Origin: Rubrivivax sp.
GTDB taxonomy: Bacteria > Pseudomonadota > Gammaproteobacteria > Burkholderiales > Burkholderiaceae
Reading direction: 5' to 3'
DNA: 64,000 bases
Assembly (NCBI GenBank): GCA_016790225.1
Contig: JAEUOZ010000069.1
Location: forward strand, 17,920 to 81,919
The position numbers and the translations under genes are program-made. The notes beneath the pieces are model-generated. The model was given only the letters and a program-made list of their open reading frames with translations. It had not been told where the DNA came from and did no database searches. Below are positions 35,680-43,005 of this stretch, piece by piece (the first letter of the stretch is position 1; each line of letters opens with the position of its first letter).

Positions 35680-37128
35680 ATGCCTCGTCTTCATCAGCGC
35701 CCGCGTTCCTTCGCCCGCCAGACCCTGGCCGCCGTCCTCGGTGCTGCCGCCCTGCTGGGCGCAGCCGGCCCCGCCCAGGCGGCACAGAGTCACGCCTTGA
35801 TCATCTGGATCGGCGCCTACGACGGCCCGCCCGCCAACAGCCTGCCGGGCATCGACAAGGATGCGCGCATGGCACGCGAGATGGCGCGCTCCATCGGCGT
35901 GCCCGAAGCCAACATCACCGAGATCGGCAACGCTGCCGTAACGCTCCAAGGCATGCGCTCTGCGGTCTCGGCTCTCGAAAGCCGCATGGGTCAGGGCGAC
36001 CAGGTATTCCTGTACTACTCAGGCCACGGCGTCCAGGCCAAGGGCCAGGGTGGATCGGCCTGCATCGAAGCCCTGGTCACCCGCGATCTCAAGTTCTTCG
36101 TGGATGCCGATCTGCAGGCGGCCCTGACGCGCATCGGCAGCAAGGCCAAGCAGGTCATCATGATGAACGACTCCTGCTTCTCCGGCGGTGCCGCGACCAA
36201 GGAAGTCCGCTCCGATGGTGGCGTGCCCAAGTTTCTGCCTGAAGGGGCTGCGCGGCCCGATGTGGCAGCGGGCGAACGCTATGAGTGCGGCGCAGCCGTC
36301 AACGCCTTCTCGCGCAACTTCACGCCGGAAGCCATGTCCAACCGGCCCAATGTGGTCTACATCGCGGCCTCCAGCGCCAAGGAGGTCTCGCTGGCCACGC
36401 GCGACGGCAGCGCCGCGACGCTGGCCTGGGCGGCCTGCCTGAAGGGCGGCCGGGCGGATGCCGATCGCAGCGGCAGCGTCACGGCCGAAGAGCTGCGCGC
36501 CTGCGGCCAGCAGATGCTGAACGCCGGCAACTTCCGCCAGACCATGACGATCGTCGGCAACAAGGATCTGCCGCTGAGCTTCCAGGGTGGCGGCATCGCG
36601 GGCGGCGGTGGTTCCGGCGCTGGCGGGGGCAGCGGTGGCGGTGCGCCGGTGGCAACCGCCGCTGCGCTGACCGACATCGCCAACCTCGGCGATCCGGCGC
36701 GCCGCGTCGAACTGCGGGCCAGCCGCAGCAGCTACAAGATCGGCCAGGATTTCCTGGAGTTCACGGTCAGCACGGACAAGCCCGGCTATCTGTACCTGCT
36801 GCAGGTGGGCAGCGACGGCAAGACCTTCAACGTCATCTACCCGAACGACATCGACAGCAACCACTTCCTGAACGCGGGCAGCCACTCGTTCCCGCGCGCC
36901 AACAGCAACCTGCGCTTCCGCTCCCGCGGGCCGGCCGGCAAGAGCCATCTGCTGGCCCTGGTGACGGACAAGCCCGGCGAGCTGTCGGCCTTCGGCGCCG
37001 TCAGCGGCGGCTTCCGCTCGGCTCCGGCCACGGGCGCCAACCTGCGCAACTTCGTCGCCGAAAGCAGCCAGGCGGGCGGCGGCACCTTCGGCGCCAGCAA
37101 GGTGGTCTCGCTGGACGAAACGCCCTGA
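35680..37128 (+). CDS. Secreted caspase-family protein with EF-hand and DUF4384 domain, caspase 3
   Basis: 482 residues. The signal peptide ends near AQAAQ (about 35). The caspase fold opens SHALIIWIGAY, with His116 (YYSGHGVQ) and Cys166 (MNDSCFSGG). A canonical EF-hand loop lies at 260-271 (DADRSGSVTAEE). After a Gly-rich hinge (about 305-322) comes a DUF4384 domain (about 340-440: YKIGQDFLEFTVSTDKPGYL, FNVIYPNDID). The C-terminal tail has RNFVAE, also present in the first OmpA protein. Predicted exported cysteine protease, probably calcium-dependent and, by family, Arg/Lys-specific. It is followed by serpin, S1 protease and caspase 4 genes in the same direction (gaps 127, 142 and a 10-base overlap). 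Confidence 0.9.
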   Translation: MPRLHQRPRSFARQTLAAVLGAAALLGAAGPAQAAQSHALIIWIGAYDGPPANSLPGIDKDARMAREMARSIGVPEANITEIGNAAVTLQGMRSAVSALESRMGQGDQVFLYYSGHGVQAKGQGGSACIEALVTRDLKFFVDADLQAALTRIGSKAKQVIMMNDSCFSGGAATKEVRSDGGVPKFLPEGAARPDVAAGERYECGAAVNAFSRNFTPEAMSNRPNVVYIAASSAKEVSLATRDGSAATLAWAACLKGGRADADRSGSVTAEELRACGQQMLNAGNFRQTMTIVGNKDLPLSFQGGGIAGGGGSGAGGGSGGGAPVATAAALTDIANLGDPARRVELRASRSSYKIGQDFLEFTVSTDKPGYLYLLQVGSDGKTFNVIYPNDIDSNHFLNAGSHSFPRANSNLRFRSRGPAGKSHLLALVTDKPGELSAFGAVSGGFRSAPATGANLRNFVAESSQAGGGTFGASKVVSLDETP

Positions 37129-37255
37129 TGGCGTGGCGCCGGTGGCCTTCGCGGGCCGCCGGCCGATTGCCCACCCTTGCGGGCGGCCGGCCACTCAAGG
37201 CCGCCACGCAGCTTCTCTCACACCTCACTCACCCCGGTTCCCACCAAGGATCGCC

Positions 37256-38713
37256 ATGTCTGCCTTCCACCGCCCTCAGCGCATCCGCAGCGCGTGCTCC
37301 CCGCTGGCCCTCGCGGCCGGCCTGATGCTGGCGACGCTGCCGCTGGCGCAGGCCCAGGCGCCCACGACGCCAGCGCCCGCTGCTGCCAGCGCAGCAGCCG
37401 CCCGGCCCGCCGCAAGCGAAGGCAAGGCCCCGGCCGCCGCTGCAGCCACCCCCGCCAAGGATGTGGTGCTGGACAGCCCGGCCGCGGCGCCCGCCGCCGT
37501 GCAGGGCGGCCGCCTGGTACCCACGCCCGCCGGCGCGGGCTCCAGCCTCTACACCACGCCGCTGCACGATGGCGCCACGGCGGGCGCGCTGGCCGATCTG
37601 GGCCTGGCGCTGCTGCGCCAGCAGAGCCAGGCCAGCGGCCAGGCGCAGCGCAACCAGCTGGTCTCGCCCCTCAGCGTGGCCTCGGCGCTGGGGCTGGTGC
37701 ATGCCGGCAGCGCCGGCGCCACCGCCAGTGAGGTGGCGCGTCTGCTCAGCCCGGCCGCCGCCGGCGACAGCTTCTTCCGCGAGCGCCTGCCCAGCCATGT
37801 GCAGCGCCTGGCCGAGCGCGGCTCCGGCGCGCTCTCCATGGCCAGCCGCGTCTGGGTGGACCGCGCGCTGATCGGCGAAGTGCCGGCCAGCTTTGCCGCG
37901 CTGGCCAGCCAGCGCCTGCGCGCCGATGGCGCCGTCACCAGCTTTGCACAACCCGAAGCCGCGCGCGGCGCGATCAACAGCTGGGCGGCCGCCGGCACAG
38001 GCGGGCGCATTCCGGCGCTGCTGCCACCCGGCAGCCTCACGCCCAATACACGCGTCGTGATCACCAACGCCATCCACTTCCGCAGCCGCTGGGACAAGCC
38101 GTTTGACAGCAGCCGCACCACGGCCCTGCCCTTCACGCTGGGCAACGGCACCGTCAAGCCGGTGCCGACCATGGTGGACGATCGCCCGGCGCGCCACGGC
38201 ACGGTGGCCGGCATGCAGGTGCTGGAGCTGCCCTTTGCCGGCAACGAGTTTGCGCTGGTGCTGGCCATGGCGCCGGTCGGCCACTCGCTGGATGCGGCAG
38301 AGAAGGCCGTCTCCGGGCTGGACATGGCGGCCTGGTCCGGCCAGCTGCAGGCCTCGAGCTGCCGGGTGCAGCTGCCGCGCTTCAGCGTCCAGGGCGGCGC
38401 CGAAGCCCTGCGCCCGGCGCTGCAGGATCTGGGCATGCGCACCGCCTTCGGCCCGGGGGCCGATCTCTCGCCGCTGCTGGGCCAGGCGGCCCGCGGTGTC
38501 TCGCTGGCGCAGGTGTTCCATGCCGCCACGATCGAGATCGACGAGACCGGCGGCGTGGCCACCGCGGCCACCGCGGCCACCGCCGAGTTCAAGAGCCTGG
38601 CGCTGCCGTCCTCGGCCTGCAAGGTCGATCGGCCCTTCCTCTTCACCATCGTCCACAAGGCCACGCAGACGCCGCTGTTCGTGGGCAAGGTGGCCGAGCC
38701 GGTGTCGCCATGA
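37256..38713 (+). CDS. Serpin (serine/cysteine protease inhibitor), exported
   Basis: 485 residues from ATG 37256 (AAGGA upstream). Signal peptide (LALAAGLMLATLPLAQAQA), an Ala/Pro-rich spacer with KDVVLD and GRLVPTPAG, then a full serpin fold from about residue 105: NQLVSPLSVASALGLVHAG, NAIHFRSRWDKPFD, RPFLFTIVHKATQTPLFVGKV. The reactive-centre loop starts at Glu430 and has an inhibitory-type hinge (ETGGVATAATAAT). With standard P17-P1 counting, P1 is Lys446 and P1' Ser447; Phe445 would be P1 if the loop were one residue shorter. A suicide inhibitor of a Lys-cleaving (or Phe-cleaving) protease is expected. It sits between a caspase gene and an S1 protease gene, its likely targets. Confidence 0.92.
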   Translation: MSAFHRPQRIRSACSPLALAAGLMLATLPLAQAQAPTTPAPAAASAAAARPAASEGKAPAAAAATPAKDVVLDSPAAAPAAVQGGRLVPTPAGAGSSLYTTPLHDGATAGALADLGLALLRQQSQASGQAQRNQLVSPLSVASALGLVHAGSAGATASEVARLLSPAAAGDSFFRERLPSHVQRLAERGSGALSMASRVWVDRALIGEVPASFAALASQRLRADGAVTSFAQPEAARGAINSWAAAGTGGRIPALLPPGSLTPNTRVVITNAIHFRSRWDKPFDSSRTTALPFTLGNGTVKPVPTMVDDRPARHGTVAGMQVLELPFAGNEFALVLAMAPVGHSLDAAEKAVSGLDMAAWSGQLQASSCRVQLPRFSVQGGAEALRPALQDLGMRTAFGPGADLSPLLGQAARGVSLAQVFHAATIEIDETGGVATAATAATAEFKSLALPSSACKVDRPFLFTIVHKATQTPLFVGKVAEPVSP

Positions 38714-38855
38714 GGCCAACGCCCATGTTCAGCCGCAGCCCCGATCACCTTCGCGGCCCGCGGACTGACACACCCATGGCATGCGCGGGCGCCTGTCTCA
38801 AGGCCGATCCCGCGCAGCCCCTTCTTTCACATCAACGCTCAGGGAGAGCCGCATC

Positions 38856-39863
38856 ATGGAGAACACCACCGATCCCACGCCGGGCCAGACTGCGCCAACG
38901 CTCGAACGGCTGTGCCGGGTCAGCCTGCTGGCCTGCGCGGCCTGGGCCAGCCTGCCGGCGCAGGCCAGCTGCGTGGAGCAACACCCGCTGACCAGCCAGT
39001 GCGTGCGCTGGGCGGACGGCACACGCCCGGCAGGGCCGCAGCTGCTGGCGGCCGTGCGCGATCAGCCGGCGCCGGGTGCGGCTCACAAGGCCCTGGCCCA
39101 GCCCAAGATCGTGGGCGGCACGATCGCCCCCGCGTCCGCCAACCCCTGGCAGGTGGCGCTGGTGGCGCGCCAACGGCCTTCGGCCCAGGAGGGGCAGTTC
39201 TGCGGCGGCGCCAACATCGGCGGCGGCTGGGTGCTCACCGCGGCGCACTGCGTGGACGAAGCGCCGGCCAGCGCCTTCGAGATCTTCAGCGGCAGCGATT
39301 CCCTGCGCCAGGGCGGCCGCCGCACGGGCGTGGCGCGTGTCGTGATCCACCCCGAGTGGAACCGCGAGCGCCTGCAGAACGACATCGCGCTGGTGCAGGT
39401 GCAGGGCGGTGCTTCGGGGCTGGCGGGCGAACCCGTGCTGGGCCCTGCGGGCCTGCCCGAAGCCATCCTGCGCTTCCTGCCCGTGCGCAGCACCGGCTGG
39501 GGCCGCAACCTGCGCACCGACGCGATGGCGCAGCCCGAACTGCTGACGGTCGATCTGCCCTACGTGACGCTGGACCGCTGCGGTGCGCCCCAGGCCTACG
39601 GCACGCTGGTGAACGAGAAGATGCTCTGCGCCGGCCCTGACGACACCAGCGCCAGCACCTGCAATGGCGACAGCGGCGGCCCGGCCACCGCCGAATTTGG
39701 CGGCGTGCGGCGCCTGGTGGGGCTGGTCAGCTTCGGCAAACCCGGGTGCAACAAGCCTTTTGGCTACAGTGTGTTCACCAAGGTCTCTGCATTCCTGCCA
39801 TGGATCACCAGCGTGACAGAGGGCTCCAGCGCCGCAGCGCCCGGAACCCGCGGATGGCGCTGA
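38856..39863 (+). CDS. Secreted chymotrypsin-fold (S1A) serine protease zymogen
   Basis: 335 residues from ATG 38856 (AGGGAG upstream). Signal peptide about 20-38, then a pro-region of about 45 residues. The mature N-terminus is IVGG at 85-88, preceded by Lys84, so activation needs a cut after Lys. Triad: His131 (TAAHC), Asp176 (NDIAL), Ser273 (CNGDSGGP). The S1-pocket residue, six before the catalytic Ser, is Ser267 and not Asp, which argues for chymotrypsin-like rather than trypsin-like specificity. Several Cys fit the usual disulfides. Its stop overlaps the start of caspase 4 by ten bases. Confidence 0.92.
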   Translation: MENTTDPTPGQTAPTLERLCRVSLLACAAWASLPAQASCVEQHPLTSQCVRWADGTRPAGPQLLAAVRDQPAPGAAHKALAQPKIVGGTIAPASANPWQVALVARQRPSAQEGQFCGGANIGGGWVLTAAHCVDEAPASAFEIFSGSDSLRQGGRRTGVARVVIHPEWNRERLQNDIALVQVQGGASGLAGEPVLGPAGLPEAILRFLPVRSTGWGRNLRTDAMAQPELLTVDLPYVTLDRCGAPQAYGTLVNEKMLCAGPDDTSASTCNGDSGGPATAEFGGVRRLVGLVSFGKPGCNKPFGYSVFTKVSAFLPWITSVTEGSSAAAPGTRGWR

Positions 39864-41893
39864 CGGCGGCTTCGTTCGCCGCGCGCGGGTGGCTTGCCCA
39901 CGTGCGGCCAGCGGGGCCGGGCTTGCCCGCCGGGCGGGGCCTGCGCGCCTGGCTGTGCTTCGGCCTGCTGCTCGCCGCCGGGCTGGGCTTCAACCCGGCC
40001 AGCCTGGCACAGACCCCCGCACGCAATTTCAGCGTCGAGCTGGCCCTGCCCGGCCAGACCCGGCCGCAGGCGCTCTACCGCGAAAGCCAGGCGCTGGTGA
40101 TCGGCGCCTCGAAGTATGTGAACGGCTGGTCCCGCCTGCCCGGTGTGCCGGGTGATGTGCAGGCCGTCAACAAGCTGCTGGCTGCGCAGGGCTTCAACGT
40201 GCAGACCGTGACGGATCCGGATTACCAGGCCCTGGATGCCGCGCTGCGCAACTTCATCGTCGAACACGGCAGCAAGCCCGAAGCGCGGCTGGTGATCTAC
40301 TTTGCCGGGCACGGCCACACGCTCACCACCAGCGCCGGCAACCGTCTGGGCTACATCGTGCCGGTGGATGCGCCGCGCCCTTCCGATCCGCGTTTTCGCG
40401 CCAAGGCCTACAGCATGGAAGCGGTGGAAGCCCTGGCGCGGCAGATCGAATCGCGGCACGTGCTGTTTCTCTTCGACAGCTGCTTTTCCGGCACCATCTT
40501 TCGCACACGCTCCGGCGTGCCGGACAGCATCAGCGCCAAGACCGCAGAACCGGTGCGCCAGTTCATCACCGCAGGCGATGAAAACCAGCCCGTACCCGAT
40601 GAAAGCATCTTCCGCCGCCAGCTGGAAATCGGCCTGGGCAGCGGCGAAGCCGACTTGAACCGCGACGGCTTCATCACCGGCAGCGAGCTGGGCATGTTTC
40701 TGGAAGACACCGTCACCAACTACTCCAGGCGCAGCCAGACCCCCCGCCACGGCAAGATCCGGGACCCGAACCTGGACAAGGGCGACTTTGTCTTCCGCAA
40801 CCCCTTTGCGGCGCTGCGCCCGGACGATCAACGCCAGATCGAGGACGAAGCCTGGGCCTTGTGCCGCAGTGCGACAAATGCGGTGCCGTGCGATGACTAT
40901 CTGAGTGGTTGGCCGCAGGGGCGGTATCGGGCGTTGGCCCAGACAAGGCTGAGGGCCTTGCAAGTGGCGCAGCAGCCGCCGGCACCTGCGCCGCAGCCCG
41001 CCCCGGCGCCAGCGCCGGTGGGCGTGGGCAGCGTGGTGAAGGACTGCGACGAATGCCCTGCGCTGGTGTTGCTGCCCGCGGGGAGTTTTCAGATGGGTTC
41101 GCCGGAGGGTGAGAAGGACCGCTGGACCGATGGCCGGGAAGGCCCGGTGCACGAGGTGCGCATTGGCTACCGGCTGGCAGTGGGCCGAACCGAGGTGACG
41201 CGCGGTGAGTTTGGCCGTTTTGTGTCGGCCACGGGCTACCGCACGGCGGCAGAAAAGGGTGATGGCTGCTTCGTTTGGAACGGTACGGCGTCTGCCAAGG
41301 ATGCTGCCCGCAACTGGCGCAGCCCTGGGTTTGAACAGACGGAGGAGCACCCGGTGGTGTGCGTGAGCTGGAACGATGCGCAGGAGTATCTGAAGTGGCT
41401 GAACGGCCGGGCAGCCGGCAAGGGTTTCAGGCTGTTGAGCGAGGCGGAGTGGGAATACGCAGCCCGGGCGGGGCAGGGGGCGAAGCGCTACCCGTGGGGG
41501 GATGACTTGGATTACAGCACCATTTGCGCGTATGCCAACGGGGCTGATCGCAAGGCGAAGGCTGAAGTCCCTGGCGCCGCAAACTGGCCCGTTGCCAACT
41601 GTGACGATGGCTATGCGTACACGGCGCCGGCAGGTCGACTGAGGCCGAACGCCTTTGGCTTGTATGACATGCACGGGAATGCATGGGAGTGGGTGCAGGA
41701 TGTGTGGAACGCGAACTACCACGGAACTCCCACGGACGGATCTGCATGGACGAGCGGATATCAGGCGCGGCGGTTGCTTCGCGGCGGTTCGTGGAACTAC
41801 AACCCGCAGTTCCTCCGCTCGGCCATCCGCTACGGGGACGCGCCGGACTTCCGCGTCAGCGGCACCGGCTTCCGTATCGCCAGGACTTTTTAG
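39854..41893 (+). CDS. Caspase-family protein with EF-hand fused to FGE/SUMF1-like (lectin-fold) domain, caspase 4
   Basis: 679 residues from ATG 39854, inside the end of the protease gene. Signal or anchor helix about 30-52. Caspase domain: SQALVIGASKY, His153 (YFAGHGHT), Cys210 (FDSCFSG). EF-hand loop at 267-278 (DLNRDGFITGSE). The linker (about 350-410) has a YLSGWPQGRYRALAQTRL repeat and a Pro-rich run. Residues about 415-679 are an FGE/SUMF1-like domain (PAGSFQMGSPEG, LLSEAEWEYAARAG, MHGNAWEWV, LRGGSW). The two cysteines of true formylglycine-generating enzymes after GGS are replaced, so it is likely a binding module. Codon usage of this second half is visibly less GC3-rich than the caspase half. 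Confidence 0.9.
   Translation: MALTAASFAARGWLAHVRPAGPGLPAGRGLRAWLCFGLLLAAGLGFNPASLAQTPARNFSVELALPGQTRPQALYRESQALVIGASKYVNGWSRLPGVPGDVQAVNKLLAAQGFNVQTVTDPDYQALDAALRNFIVEHGSKPEARLVIYFAGHGHTLTTSAGNRLGYIVPVDAPRPSDPRFRAKAYSMEAVEALARQIESRHVLFLFDSCFSGTIFRTRSGVPDSISAKTAEPVRQFITAGDENQPVPDESIFRRQLEIGLGSGEADLNRDGFITGSELGMFLEDTVTNYSRRSQTPRHGKIRDPNLDKGDFVFRNPFAALRPDDQRQIEDEAWALCRSATNAVPCDDYLSGWPQGRYRALAQTRLRALQVAQQPPAPAPQPAPAPAPVGVGSVVKDCDECPALVLLPAGSFQMGSPEGEKDRWTDGREGPVHEVRIGYRLAVGRTEVTRGEFGRFVSATGYRTAAEKGDGCFVWNGTASAKDAARNWRSPGFEQTEEHPVVCVSWNDAQEYLKWLNGRAAGKGFRLLSEAEWEYAARAGQGAKRYPWGDDLDYSTICAYANGADRKAKAEVPGAANWPVANCDDGYAYTAPAGRLRPNAFGLYDMHGNAWEWVQDVWNANYHGTPTDGSAWTSGYQARRLLRGGSWNYNPQFLRSAIRYGDAPDFRVSGTGFRIARTF
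41792..41893 (+). other. Candidate retroelement-diversified variable region at the C-terminus of caspase 4
   Basis: The segment from Trp of LRGGSW to the stop has the frame W-x5-LRSA-x-R-x4-P-x2-R-x3-TGFR-x-AR, as in diversity-generating-retroelement target proteins. The variable positions hold Tyr, Phe, Ile, Tyr, Gly, Asp, Phe, Val, Ser and Gly, and nearly all their codons end in C, as expected if they derive from AAC in a template. A pyrimidine-rich tail follows the stop (41894-41925). No template repeat or reverse transcriptase is in the window. Ordinary FGE-like domains share part of this pattern. Confidence 0.45.
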
Positions 41894-42097
41894 CCTTTGG
41901 CCCTTTTGCCCTCTTACCCTTCGAACAAGGCTTGATGAAGGCTACACCAGGAGATGGGCTGGGTCTTGAGGGGGTGTCGGGTGCTTCTGGCCCGGTGCCA
42001 TCCCGTGCTTCGAGCAGCGCTGGCGGGGTGCATCGGTCATCGTCAGTTCACAGATGCCCGCCAGAGAGCGCGGCCGCCTGCACGCCGGCGGAGGCAC

Positions 42098-42895
42098 CTA
42101 ACCGTGGACCTCACGGCGCGCCGCGTATTCGCCGCCCACGCCGCTGCTGCTGACTTGCCGTGCGGCTTGAGTCTGGGTCTGCGCGCCGCCGTGTCCCAGA
42201 CTGCCCGGCTCGAAGACGATGGCCAGCAGCTGGTCCTGCGCGCGGTACAGCTTGGCCATCAGCCACCATCCCATGACCGTGAAGTGCCCGACCAGGAAGG
42301 CCGCTGTGGCCAGGAGCAGCCCCGTCGTCGCAGCGACCGCCAGCGCCTCGAAAGAGCCGGCATGACCATACGGCCGGCTGATGATGTCCCACAGCTGGGC
42401 CACGGCGCCCGCAGCGCCAATGCCCATCAGCATCAGCTTGTAGAGCGCGGGCAGCCGCAGCAGGCCGTGTCGGCGAGCCCAATCTCGAGAGCTGTCAGCA
42501 CTCTGGGTGAGGACGGCCTCGCCGGTGTGCAGATTCAGGGCGCACAGCGTTCGCTGGCTCGGGTTGGCGATGCTGGGGTCCTGCAGCAGGCGCACCGGTT
42601 GGCCGGCATGCACCGGCAGAACGGCGCCCTCCATCTGCACGCAGTGCTGTTGGCCATCGGCCTCTTCCACCCAGAACTGCGAGCGCTGGACTGACTGGCT
42701 GGTCACCGTGGCGGCGCTGACGAAGCCGCCGTACTTGGGGTCTACGTAGCCGCCGCCTCCGTGGCTGGACACCTTCGTGTCTGACCACAGCTGCACAGCT
42801 TTGGCACGCCCTTCCACCACCTTCAGCGGCACGGGCAGCGCGGGCGTGAGGTTCAGCTGAGACAGAAGGCGGGACAGCAGGCGGGCGATCATCAT
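42098..42895 (-). CDS. Membrane protein of unknown function with two spans
   Basis: 265 residues from ATG 42895 (GGAG seven bases upstream). The N-terminal soluble part (about 30-130) is beta-rich and opens with SSHGGGGYVDPKYGGFVSAA; it reads like a small beta-barrel followed by RTLCALNLHTGE. Two membrane helices follow (about 150-172 and 185-215), then a polar tail with GGAQTQTQ. The pattern recalls uncharacterised two-span proteins of enterobacteria, but I cannot name a family. It is a single gene behind promoter P8 and convergent with caspase 4. Confidence 0.7.
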   Translation of the reverse strand: MMIARLLSRLLSQLNLTPALPVPLKVVEGRAKAVQLWSDTKVSSHGGGGYVDPKYGGFVSAATVTSQSVQRSQFWVEEADGQQHCVQMEGAVLPVHAGQPVRLLQDPSIANPSQRTLCALNLHTGEAVLTQSADSSRDWARRHGLLRLPALYKLMLMGIGAAGAVAQLWDIISRPYGHAGSFEALAVAATTGLLLATAAFLVGHFTVMGWWLMAKLYRAQDQLLAIVFEPGSLGHGGAQTQTQAARQVSSSGVGGEYAARREVHG

Positions 42896-42925
42896 GGTGT
42901 GCTCCAGAAGGGGTATGAAGCCCTT

Positions 42926-42951
42926 GACGAGACGACGGCAGGAAAGTCAGA
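42926..42951 (-). promoter_or_regulatory. ECF-type promoter P8 (membrane protein 42895)
   Basis: Minus-strand TCTGAC (42951-42946), 16 bases, CGTC (42929-42926), 31 bases ahead of ATG 42895. Confidence 0.76.
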
Positions 42952-43005
42952 TCAGCCGCGTCAATGCACCGGGCTGTTGCCGACGGCGTCACTCGCCGAG
43001 TTCCC

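Noticed and set aside
37256..39863. Serpin as a simple trypsin inhibitor of its neighbour
   Set aside because: The neighbouring protease has Ser and not Asp at the specificity position, so a P1 Lys loop is not an obvious match. The caspases are equally good candidates.
39854..41893. Formylglycine-generating enzyme activity of caspase 4
   Set aside because: The paired Cys after the GGS motif of true FGE enzymes are replaced by other residues.
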